Source: DAIODI01 sp036746875
GTDB lineage: Bacteria > Pseudomonadota > Alphaproteobacteria > Rhizobiales > Aestuariivirgaceae
Direction of reading: 5' to 3'
Length of the DNA: 31,016 bases
Assembly: GCA_036746875.1 (NCBI GenBank)
Contig: DAIODI010000006.1
Span: forward strand, 1 to 31,016
The notes below the pieces were generated by a model. The model saw nothing but the letters and a program-made list of their open reading frames with translations. It had not been told where the DNA came from and ran no database searches. The position numbers and the translations under genes were made by a program. Shown one piece after another: positions 14,877 to 21,794 of this stretch; the stretch's first letter is position 1, and every line of letters begins with the position of its first letter.

Positions 14877-17624
14877 TCAGCCCGTCCAGCCGAGGCCCGC
14901 CGAGATGCAGTTCATCGACAGCAGCAGCGGCGGCAGAACCTTCGGACGCTGCGCCCCCGCCTGCTTCTCGTGGCGGAACTGGTGCAGCAGCTCCGCCTGC
15001 AGGGCGTGCGTTCGCTCGAGCATCGGGCGGACATGGTCGAGCCGGCGCTTGAACGCGGGGAACCGCGCGCCGAGTTCGGCCTCGCCGGTGATCCGCAGAA
15101 TCTGGGCCGCGGTCAGCGCATGTTCGGCCGTCACCGCCCCGAAGATGGCGTCCGCCCGATCGCGGTCCGGCACCAGCGCGGCGTAACGGCGGGCGATGTC
15201 CATGTCGGCGGTGCAGATGGTCTTCTCCACCTCGTCGATCACCAGCCGGAACACGCGCGACTTGTCGTACATGGCGCGCAAGAGCCGTTCGCCGGACGCG
15301 CCGCGCACCTTCATGAACTGTGAGAGCGCCGTTCCGATCCCGTACCAGCCGGTGATCAGGTGGCGGTTCTGGCTCCACGCGAACACCCAGGGGATGGCGC
15401 GCAGATCGTCGATGCCCTTGGCGCCGAACCGCCGGGTGGGGCGCGAGCCGATGTTGAGCAGCGCCAGCTCCTCCACCGGACTTGCGGCGTGGAAGTAGTC
15501 CACCATGCCGGGAAGCTCGATAAGGTTGCGGTAGTGCGCCTGCGACATGCCCGAAAGCGCCTCCAGCGCCTCCTCGTGCTCGGGGTTCGCCTTGAGCGCG
15601 GCCTCCTTCTCGGACTTCAGCGTGTGGGCGATGACGCTCGCCGCGAGCAGCTCGATGTTGTGCAGCGCCGTGCCCCGGTTGGCGAACTTCGAGGACACCA
15701 CTTCGCCCTGTTCCGTGACGCGCAGGCGGCCCCCGACGGTGCCCGCCGGCTGGGCGGCGATGGCCCGCCCGGTCGGCGCGCCGCCGCGGCTCACCGCACC
15801 GCCGCGACCGTGGAAGAACGAGATCTTCACGCCGTGGCGCGCGGCGGCCGCGACGATCTGCTTCTGCGCCTTCACAAGCTCCCATGTGGAGGAGAGGAAG
15901 CCGCCGTCCTTGTTGGAGTCGGAGTAGCCGAGCATCACCTCCTGGACGCCGCCGGCGCGCGAGATCGAGCGCTGGACCATCGGAACCGACATCAGCTCGT
16001 CGATGATCTGCGGCGCTCGCCTCAGGTCGTCGATGGTCTCGAACAGCGGCACGATGCGCAGCCGGACGCTCTCGCGCCCCTCGCGGTCGGAGCCGAGGCC
16101 GGCGAACTTGGCCAGCGCGTAGACGGCGAGCAGATCGTCGGCCGACTTCGTCATCGACAGGACGAACGCGCCGACCGCGCCGGACAGCGGCCCGTCGAGG
16201 GTCTCGCGCAGCAGCGTGAACAGCTCCAGCGTCTCCACCGTCTCGTCGCCGATGCCTTCGAGCGCAGGGCGCGGCGCGCGGGCGCGGCGAAGGTCGGCGC
16301 GCAGCCGTTCCGACCATTCCTCGCTTCCCGGGACGCACGCCGGATCGGCGGCGCGGGTGGTCGCCTTCCAGACATCGGCGAGGCAGCGATTGATGACGGT
16401 GGAGTTCTGCCGCACATCGAGAGTCATCGTGTGTAGGGCGAACACCTCCGCCTCGCGGCGCAGCGGCCTGACCTTGAGCCGGGCGACGGTTTCGGCGTTC
16501 ATCGCCGTCAGCGCGCTCTCGGCGAGCTTGAGGTCGTCGATGATCTGGCGCGGTTCCCTGTAGGGCTTGGCGCCGCAAGGAATGGCGGCGAGCTGCAGCG
16601 AGGCGGCGAGCCGTTCCTGCATGGCGGCGAAGTACTGCCGGAACGGCTCGTCGCTGTTGCGCGCCGCGATGGCCGGGCCGCTGCCGCTTTCGTCGAGCAG
16701 CGCCACGAGCCGCTTCACGAAGGCTTCCGGCGCCTGGACGTTGTTCTGGCTGATCGAGATGGTCCGCATCATCTCCGACATCCGGCCCTGGAGACGTTCG
16801 ACGACGGCGCGGCGGCCCTCGTCGATGGCGCGGGCGGTGACGGCGGGCGTGACGTTCGGATTGCCGTCGCGGTCGCCGCCGATCCACGACGAGAACCGGA
16901 AGAACGCCGGCGTCTCGATGGGCGTCTCCGGGTAGTGCCGCTTCAGCGCGAACTCGATGCGCTCCAGCACCTGCGGCATGATGTCGAACAGCACCTCGCG
17001 GAAGAAGTGCAGACCCCAGGCGATCTCGTTGTCGACGGTCGGGCGCTCAAGGCGCAGTTCGCCGGTCATCCACAGCATGTCGATCTCGGCGCGCACCTCG
17101 GCCACCAGCCGGGCGCGCTCGCGCGCCGTCCAGCGGCTGTGTTCGAGCTCGACGAGCTTGCGGTAGATGCGCCGATGGATTTCCAGCACGGTGACGCGCT
17201 TGGCCTCGGTCGGATGCGCCGTGAGCGTGGCGCGCACGTCGGCGGCGGCGAGCATGGCGGCCATCTCGGCGGGGGCTACTCCCGCTGCTGCGATGTCCTT
17301 GATGACGTTGGAGAACGCGCCCACCACCGCATCCGGCCCGCCGTCCTGCTCCACCTTGCGCCGGGTGCGCATGGCGGCGTTTTCCTCGGCGATATGCAGC
17401 AATTGAAACCATATGCCGGTGGCCTGCATCAGCGCCACCTGGAGCGCCGGGTCGGCGTCGCCTGGGTTCTTCGAGTCGTCGAGATAGCGCCGCAGACGCG
17501 GTTCACGAACGCCGACGACGGCGACGAACTCCCCCCACAGGAGTTCGATCAGCCGATCGAGATACAGGGTGTCGCGCTCGGGCTCCGCCGCGTGCAGCCC
17601 GTCCGTATCGAGCGGCTTCGCCAT
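14877..17624 (-). CDS. ppc: Phosphoenolpyruvate carboxylase
   Basis: The 915-residue product fixes bicarbonate onto PEP to give oxaloacetate, in the serine cycle the step that feeds malate. Conserved segments in order: TAHPTEAKR with the catalytic His (about 137), SSWIGGDRDGNPNV, GYSDSNKDGGF, the glycine loop FHGRGGAVSRGG, and RVTEQGEVV. The C-terminus is GLGWTG rather than the QNTG of enterobacterial enzymes, which suggests the bacterial subtype I associate with methylotrophic alphaproteobacteria. I chose the ATG at 17624 because it follows GGGGGA; 18 extra codons upstream look non-coding. It lies 85 bp after mtkB on the same strand, so it probably shares the mtkAB transcript. Confidence 0.95.
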   Translation of the reverse strand: MAKPLDTDGLHAAEPERDTLYLDRLIELLWGEFVAVVGVREPRLRRYLDDSKNPGDADPALQVALMQATGIWFQLLHIAEENAAMRTRRKVEQDGGPDAVVGAFSNVIKDIAAAGVAPAEMAAMLAAADVRATLTAHPTEAKRVTVLEIHRRIYRKLVELEHSRWTARERARLVAEVRAEIDMLWMTGELRLERPTVDNEIAWGLHFFREVLFDIMPQVLERIEFALKRHYPETPIETPAFFRFSSWIGGDRDGNPNVTPAVTARAIDEGRRAVVERLQGRMSEMMRTISISQNNVQAPEAFVKRLVALLDESGSGPAIAARNSDEPFRQYFAAMQERLAASLQLAAIPCGAKPYREPRQIIDDLKLAESALTAMNAETVARLKVRPLRREAEVFALHTMTLDVRQNSTVINRCLADVWKATTRAADPACVPGSEEWSERLRADLRRARAPRPALEGIGDETVETLELFTLLRETLDGPLSGAVGAFVLSMTKSADDLLAVYALAKFAGLGSDREGRESVRLRIVPLFETIDDLRRAPQIIDELMSVPMVQRSISRAGGVQEVMLGYSDSNKDGGFLSSTWELVKAQKQIVAAAARHGVKISFFHGRGGAVSRGGAPTGRAIAAQPAGTVGGRLRVTEQGEVVSSKFANRGTALHNIELLAASVIAHTLKSEKEAALKANPEHEEALEALSGMSQAHYRNLIELPGMVDYFHAASPVEELALLNIGSRPTRRFGAKGIDDLRAIPWVFAWSQNRHLITGWYGIGTALSQFMKVRGASGERLLRAMYDKSRVFRLVIDEVEKTICTADMDIARRYAALVPDRDRADAIFGAVTAEHALTAAQILRITGEAELGARFPAFKRRLDHVRPMLERTHALQAELLHQFRHEKQAGAQRPKVLPPLLLSMNCISAGLGWTG

Positions 17625-17709
17625 CGCTTTCCCCCGTTGTCGCGTCTCAGGATGCAATCGAACGCCGCCGGAACTCAACGTGGTCCCGGCGGTTATCCCC
17701 GGCCGCCGT

Positions 17710-18600
17710 TCAGGCCGCCGTCTTCAGCACGGACTCCACGGCGGTTCCGATTTCGGACGGAGAGGCGGCGATGGAGACGCCGACCTCGCGCAGCAACTCC
17801 ACCTTCTCGCTGGCGCTTTCGCCGAACGCCGAGATGATGGCGCCGGCATGACCCATGCGCCGGCCCTTCGGCGCCGAGAGACCGGCGACGTAGGCGACCA
17901 CCGGCTTGGTCATGCGCTCCTTGATGAACTCGGCGGCTTCGGCTTCCTGCGGTCCGCCGATCTCGCCGATCATCATCACCGCGTGCGTTTCGGGGTCGGC
18001 CTCGAACAACTCGAGGATGTCCTTGAACGATGAGCCGTTGATCGGATCGCCGCCGATGCCGACGCTGGTGGAGACGCCGATGCCCAGCTCCTTCATCTGC
18101 GAGGCCGCCTCGTAGCCGAGCGTGCCGGAGCGGCCGACGATGCCGACGTGGCCGGGGAGATAGATGTGGCCGGGCATGATGCCGAGCAGCGCCTTGCCGG
18201 GCGAGATGATGCCGGCGCAGTTCGGCCCCACCAGACGCATCCGGTTCTCCTGCCGGTAGCGGCGCATGTAGCGCTTCACCTTGATCATGTCCTGCGCCGG
18301 GATGCCGTCGGTGATGGCGACGCAGAGCTTCAGACCGGCGTCGGCGGCTTCCATAATGGAGTCGGCGGCGTAGGGCGGCGGCACGAACACGATGGACGCC
18401 GTGGCGCCGGTCGCCTCGGCGGCCTCCTTGACGGTGTTGAACACCGGCACGCCCTGCTCGGTCGTGCCGCCCTTGCCGGGGGTGACGCCGGCGACGACGT
18501 TGGCGCCGTACTCCAGCATCTCCCTGGTGTGGAAGCCGCCGATGCGGCCGGTGACGCCCTGGACGAGGATTCGCGTGCTGCGGTCGAGAAGGATGCTCAT
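17710..18600 (-). CDS. mtkB: Malate thiokinase small (alpha) subunit
   Basis: The 296-residue product is homologous to succinyl-CoA synthetase alpha. It has the CoA-binding Rossmann part (ILVQGVTGRIGGFHTREM, VVAGVTPGKGG), GPNCAGIISPGK, SRSGTLGYEA-like GRSGTLGYEA, and the phosphohistidine in RRMGHAGAI (His251). Malate thiokinase uses ATP and CoA to make malyl-CoA, the substrate of malyl-CoA lyase. The choice of mtkB over sucD rests on the neighbours ppc and mclA and on close similarity, from memory, to the Methylobacterium protein. The mtkA stop lies 10 bp upstream with a GAGGA ribosome site overlapping it. Confidence 0.92.
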   Translation of the reverse strand: MSILLDRSTRILVQGVTGRIGGFHTREMLEYGANVVAGVTPGKGGTTEQGVPVFNTVKEAAEATGATASIVFVPPPYAADSIMEAADAGLKLCVAITDGIPAQDMIKVKRYMRRYRQENRMRLVGPNCAGIISPGKALLGIMPGHIYLPGHVGIVGRSGTLGYEAASQMKELGIGVSTSVGIGGDPINGSSFKDILELFEADPETHAVMMIGEIGGPQEAEAAEFIKERMTKPVVAYVAGLSAPKGRRMGHAGAIISAFGESASEKVELLREVGVSIAASPSEIGTAVESVLKTAA

Positions 18601-18610
18601 GGGTTTGTCC

Positions 18611-19798
18611 TCAGGCGGTCGTGCGGGCGGCGGGATTGCTCTTCCAGGCCGCCACGGCGCGCTGCGCCGCCTCGGCGAGGGTGTTGGCGCGGATGATCGG
18701 CAGGCCGGATCTCGCGAGGATCTTGCGCCCCTCCTCGACGTTGGTGCCGGCGAGGCGCACCACCACGGGCACGTCCACCGGGTTCTTCTCCAGCGCCTGC
18801 ACGACGCCCTCCGCCACCCAGTCGCAGCGGTTGATGCCGGCGAATATGTTGACGAGGATCGCCTGCACGTTCTGGTCCGACATGACGAGGCGGAAGGCCT
18901 TCGCCACGCGGTCGGGCGTGGCGCCGCCGCCGATGTCGAGGAAGTTGGCGGGCTCGCCGCCGGCCGCCTTGATCATGTCCATGGTCGCCATGGCGAGGCC
19001 TGCGCCGTTGACGATGCAGCCGATGTTGCCCTCGAGGCCCACATAGGCGAGGCCGCGGTCGGCGGCGCGCGTCTCGCGCGGGTCCTCCTGCGACTTGTCG
19101 CGCAGCTCGGCGATGTGCGGCAGGCGGAACAGGGCGTTGTCGTCGAAGGTCATCTTGGCGTCGAGCGCCAGCACCTGGTTGTCCTCGGTGACGACGAGCG
19201 GGTTGATCTCCACCATCGTCGCGTCGAGCTCCTCGAAGGCGTGGTAGCAGGCGAGGATGGTCTTCACCGCCTGCGGGATCAGCGCCGCCTCGAACCCGAG
19301 ACCGAAGGCGATCTCGCGGGCCTGGAAGGCGGGCATGCCGACGGCCGGCTCGACCACCGACCGGATGATCGACTCCGGCGCCGTCTCGGCGATCTCCTCG
19401 ATCTCCATGCCGCCGGAGGCGGAGGCGACCACCATCACGCGCTCGCTGCGCCGGTCGAGCACGAAGCCCAGGTAGATTTCGCGCCGGATCGGCACCGCGC
19501 CTTCCACATAGAGGCGGTAGACGACCTTGCCGGCCGGCCCGGTCTGGTGGGTGACGAGGCGCTTGCCGAACAACTCGTTGGCGACGGCCTCGACCTCGTG
19601 TTCGTTGGAGCAGAGCTTGACGCCGCCGGCCTTGCCGCGGCCGCCGGTGTGAACCTGCGCCTTGACGATCCATTTCGACCCGCCGATCTCATGGGCGCGG
19701 TAGGCCGCCTGTTCCGGGCTGTAGGCGAGGCCGCCCCTGGGGATGGGAACCCCGAACTTCGACAGCAATTCCTTGGCCTGATACTCGTGGATGTCCAT
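18611..19798 (-). CDS. mtkA: Malate thiokinase large (beta) subunit
   Basis: The 395-residue product matches succinyl-CoA synthetase beta: MDIHEYQAKELLSKFGVP at the start, ATP-grasp segment WIVKAQVHTGGRGKAGGVK, the metal site DATMVEINPLVV, LDAKMTFDDNA, and GNIGCIVNGAGLAMATMD with the later NIFAGINRCD. With MtkB it forms malate-CoA ligase. The pairing with ppc and malyl-CoA lyase, rather than with TCA-cycle genes, supports malate over succinate as substrate. The ATG at 19798 follows GGAG at 9 bp. It is the first gene of the leftward operon, and its promoter must lie in the 171-bp region shared with the LuxR-type regulator. Confidence 0.92.
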   Translation of the reverse strand: MDIHEYQAKELLSKFGVPIPRGGLAYSPEQAAYRAHEIGGSKWIVKAQVHTGGRGKAGGVKLCSNEHEVEAVANELFGKRLVTHQTGPAGKVVYRLYVEGAVPIRREIYLGFVLDRRSERVMVVASASGGMEIEEIAETAPESIIRSVVEPAVGMPAFQAREIAFGLGFEAALIPQAVKTILACYHAFEELDATMVEINPLVVTEDNQVLALDAKMTFDDNALFRLPHIAELRDKSQEDPRETRAADRGLAYVGLEGNIGCIVNGAGLAMATMDMIKAAGGEPANFLDIGGGATPDRVAKAFRLVMSDQNVQAILVNIFAGINRCDWVAEGVVQALEKNPVDVPVVVRLAGTNVEEGRKILARSGLPIIRANTLAEAAQRAVAAWKSNPAARTTA

Positions 19799-19902
19799 GC
19801 GTGCGGTTCTCCAGCGGCGATACGTGTTATCTCATTCCTTCCGCCGGACTGCCGCAACACCCGAAGACCCTGCTTTTGAGTATGCCAACGGACTGGCGCT
19901 TT

Positions 19903-19920
19903 ACCACCCGAACGGGTAGT
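19903..19920. promoter_or_regulatory. Operator-like palindrome 1 in mtkA-luxR region
   Basis: ACCACCCG, AA, CGGGTAGT: an 18-bp palindrome with one mismatch between 8-bp arms (consensus ACTACCCG). Its centre is 42 bp, about four helical turns, from the centre of the second copy. It lies 105 bp upstream of mtkA. It is probably a dimer site for the LuxR-type regulator; this is inference from symmetry and position. Confidence 0.6.
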
Positions 19921-19944
19921 CTGCGACCTTGTAACTCTCATCAC

Positions 19945-19962
19945 ACTACCCGAATGGGGAGT
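19945..19962. promoter_or_regulatory. Operator-like palindrome 2, overlapping the regulator's ribosome site
   Basis: ACTACCCG, AA, TGGGGAGT: second copy of the 18-bp palindrome, with two mismatches between the arms. Its right arm contains GGGGAG, the likely Shine-Dalgarno sequence of the regulator gene, whose GTG starts 7 bp later. Binding here would be expected to repress the regulator's own gene. Confidence 0.55.
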
Positions 19963-19969
19963 ATCGCCA

Positions 19970-20599
19970 GTGCCCAACCGCGTTCCGCTGATCCTCGCCG
20001 ACGGCAATCCGCTGATCCTGACGGCGCTTTCGGAGGTCATCGAGGGCGACGGCGGGCTGTCGCTCGTCGCCACCGTCAAGTCGGTGTCGTCGTTCCTGGA
20101 AGCCGTCCGGCGCGCGGCGGCGCGTGTCGCCATCGTCGACTGGCACTTGCCCCAGGGCGGCGCCGAGCCGGCGCTCGAGCGGCTGCGGGAGATGGAGAAC
20201 GCGCCGCGCGTCGTCGTCTACGGCTCGCTCGACGTTCCCGGCATCGTGCGGCGGTCGATGGCGGCGGGCGCGGCGGGCTTCTGTCCGCGCTCGCATCCGC
20301 CGGAGAAGCTTCTGGAGATCGTGCGTCTGGTGGCGGAGGGGCAGATGATGTTTCCGTTCACCGACGTGCGCGCGCTCAACACCGATCCGATGGGCCAGCT
20401 CACCGAGCGTGAACGGTTGCTGATGACGGCGCTAGCCCGTGGCCTGTCCAACAAGGCGCTGGCGCGGGAATTCGACATCAGCGTCAACACGGTGAAGTTC
20501 CACCTGCGAAATCTGTTCGAGAAGCTGGGCGTGGGAAGCCGCGCCCAGGCGATCGCGCTCTGGTACGCCTCGCCCTCCGCGTGGCGCGAGACGGCTTGA
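19970..20599 (+). CDS. LuxR/NarL-type response regulator beside the malate thiokinase genes
   Basis: The 209-residue product has an N-terminal receiver domain (about residues 5-125) and a C-terminal GerE helix-turn-helix (LTERERLLMTALARGLSNKALAREFDIS-type segment, about 144-200). The receiver is unusual. The phosphate-accepting Asp is present (VDWHLP, Asp57), but only one acidic residue is visible in the Mg pocket (LADGNP, Asp11) where two are common, and the conserved Lys of the KP/PK loop is Arg107 (GFCPRSH). It may respond poorly or not at all to phosphorylation, or bind a metabolite instead. No sensor kinase lies nearby. It starts with GTG. Its place between mtkA and mclA suggests it controls both. 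Confidence 0.88.
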   Translation: MPNRVPLILADGNPLILTALSEVIEGDGGLSLVATVKSVSSFLEAVRRAAARVAIVDWHLPQGGAEPALERLREMENAPRVVVYGSLDVPGIVRRSMAAGAAGFCPRSHPPEKLLEIVRLVAEGQMMFPFTDVRALNTDPMGQLTERERLLMTALARGLSNKALAREFDISVNTVKFHLRNLFEKLGVGSRAQAIALWYASPSAWRETA

Positions 20600-20622
20600 C
20601 TCGCGCGGCCGGCTGCTGCTTG

Positions 20623-20639
20623 TGACGGCGGCACCGTCA
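20623..20639. repeat. Short inverted repeat between luxR-type gene and mclA
   Basis: TGACGG and CCGTCA pair across a 5-nt loop in the 68-bp gap before mclA. There is no T-run, so it is a weak terminator at best; it may be a chance stem. Confidence 0.3.
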
Positions 20640-20667
20640 ACGAGCGAAACGTAGAAGGCAGGGGGAC

Positions 20668-21651
20668 ATGAGTTTCCATGTGATCGAGCAGGCGCCGGCG
20701 CGCCTCAACCGCAGCGAGCTGGCCGTGCCCGGCAGCCAGCCGCAGATGTTCGAGAAGGCCGCCGCTTCGGCCGCCGACGTGGTGTTCCTCGACCTTGAAG
20801 ACGCGGTGGCCCCCGACGACAAGGAGCAGGCGCGCAGAAACATTATCGCCGGGCTCAACGACATCGACTGGGGAACCAAGACCATGTCGGTGCGCATCAA
20901 CGGGCTCGACACGCATTTCATGTACCGCGATGTGGTGGACGTGCTGGAGCAGACCGGCGAGCGCCTCGACCTCATCATGATTCCGAAGGTGGGGACGGCG
21001 GCCGACGTCTACGCGCTCGACATGCTGGTGACGCAGATCGAGACGATGAAGAAGCGCAAGAAGCGGATCGGCTTCGAGCTCATCATCGAGACCGCGCTCG
21101 GCATGCAGAACGTCGAGGCCATCGCCGGGGCGAGCCGGCGCAACGAGTCGCTGCATTTCGGCGTCGCCGACTACGCCGCCTCGACGCGGGCGCGCACCAC
21201 CAACATCGGCGGCGTCAACCCCGATTACGCCGTGCTCACCGACAAGGACGCCGAGAACGGCCGCGCCGTGCACTGGGGCGACATGTGGCATTATGGGCTG
21301 TCGAAGATGTGCGTGGCGGCGCGCGCCAACGGCCTGCGCCCCGTCGATGGCCCGTTCGGCGATTTCTCCGACGCCGACGGCTACCGGGCGGCGGCGAAGC
21401 GTGGGGCGGCGCTGGGCTACGAGGGCAAGTGGGCGATCCACCCCTCGCAGATCGCGCTGGCCAACGAGGTGATGAGCCCGTCCGAAAAGGAAGTGACGCG
21501 CGCCCGGCGCATCCTCGTGGCGATGGACGAGGCGGCGAAGGCCGGGAAGGGCGCGGTGTCGCTCGACGGCCGCCTCATCGACTACGCCTCCATCCGCCAG
21601 GCCGAGGTGCTGGTGAAGAAGGCCGAGCAGATCGCCGCCGCCGGCGGCTGA
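20668..21651 (+). CDS. mclA: Malyl-CoA / beta-methylmalyl-CoA lyase
   Basis: The 327-residue product is a member of the CitE-like lyase family in its malyl-CoA lyase branch. It has LAVPGSQPQMFEKAAASAADVVFLDLEDAVAP with the acidic metal-binding pair, IPKVGTAADVYALD, FELIIETALGMQNVEAI with a metal-binding Glu, HFGVADYAASTRART, and GPFGDFSD. It splits malyl-CoA, made by MtkAB, into glyoxylate and acetyl-CoA, closing the serine cycle; in the ethylmalonyl-CoA pathway the same enzyme acts on methylmalyl-CoA. The ATG at 20668 follows AGGGGG. It is 68 bp downstream of the LuxR-type gene, so it may be cotranscribed with it, and it is followed by a likely terminator. Confidence 0.93.
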   Translation: MSFHVIEQAPARLNRSELAVPGSQPQMFEKAAASAADVVFLDLEDAVAPDDKEQARRNIIAGLNDIDWGTKTMSVRINGLDTHFMYRDVVDVLEQTGERLDLIMIPKVGTAADVYALDMLVTQIETMKKRKKRIGFELIIETALGMQNVEAIAGASRRNESLHFGVADYAASTRARTTNIGGVNPDYAVLTDKDAENGRAVHWGDMWHYGLSKMCVAARANGLRPVDGPFGDFSDADGYRAAAKRGAALGYEGKWAIHPSQIALANEVMSPSEKEVTRARRILVAMDEAAKAGKGAVSLDGRLIDYASIRQAEVLVKKAEQIAAAGG

Positions 21652-21686
21652 ACGCCGCTGGCGCCATGGGTTGCGCCCTTGTCATG

Positions 21687-21713
21687 CGCCCGGCCGGGTA
21701 AGGCCGGGCGTTT
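21687..21713 (+). terminator. Probable rho-independent terminator after mclA
   Basis: CGCCCGGCC and GGCCGGGCG form a perfect 9-bp GC-rich stem around a 6-nt loop (GGGTAA), followed by TTT. It lies 36 bp after the mclA stop and before the next transcription unit on the same strand. The T-tract is short. Confidence 0.7.
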
Positions 21714-21758
21714 CGCGCTTCCGGCCGGCTTGCGCGGGGCTCGGCGTTGCGGTAGCCC

Positions 21759-21776
21759 GTTGAACGCTTGTTCAAC
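21759..21776. promoter_or_regulatory. Palindromic operator upstream of the TMADH-like gene
   Basis: GTTGAAC, GCTT, GTTCAAC: a perfect 7-bp inverted repeat with a 4-bp spacer, ending 18 bp before the ATG. Size and symmetry fit a TetR-family dimer site, and a BetI-like TetR gene lies at the other end of this cluster. TTGAAC half-sites are what I remember for BetI operators, though there with closer spacing. Confidence 0.6.
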
Positions 21777-21794
21777 AACCGACACCGGCCCGCC

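Noticed and set aside
18611..19798. TCA-cycle succinyl-CoA synthetase (sucC, with sucD at 17710-18600)
   Set aside because: The neighbours are ppc and malyl-CoA lyase rather than TCA-cycle genes, so malate thiokinase fits better, though substrate specificity is not proven by sequence.
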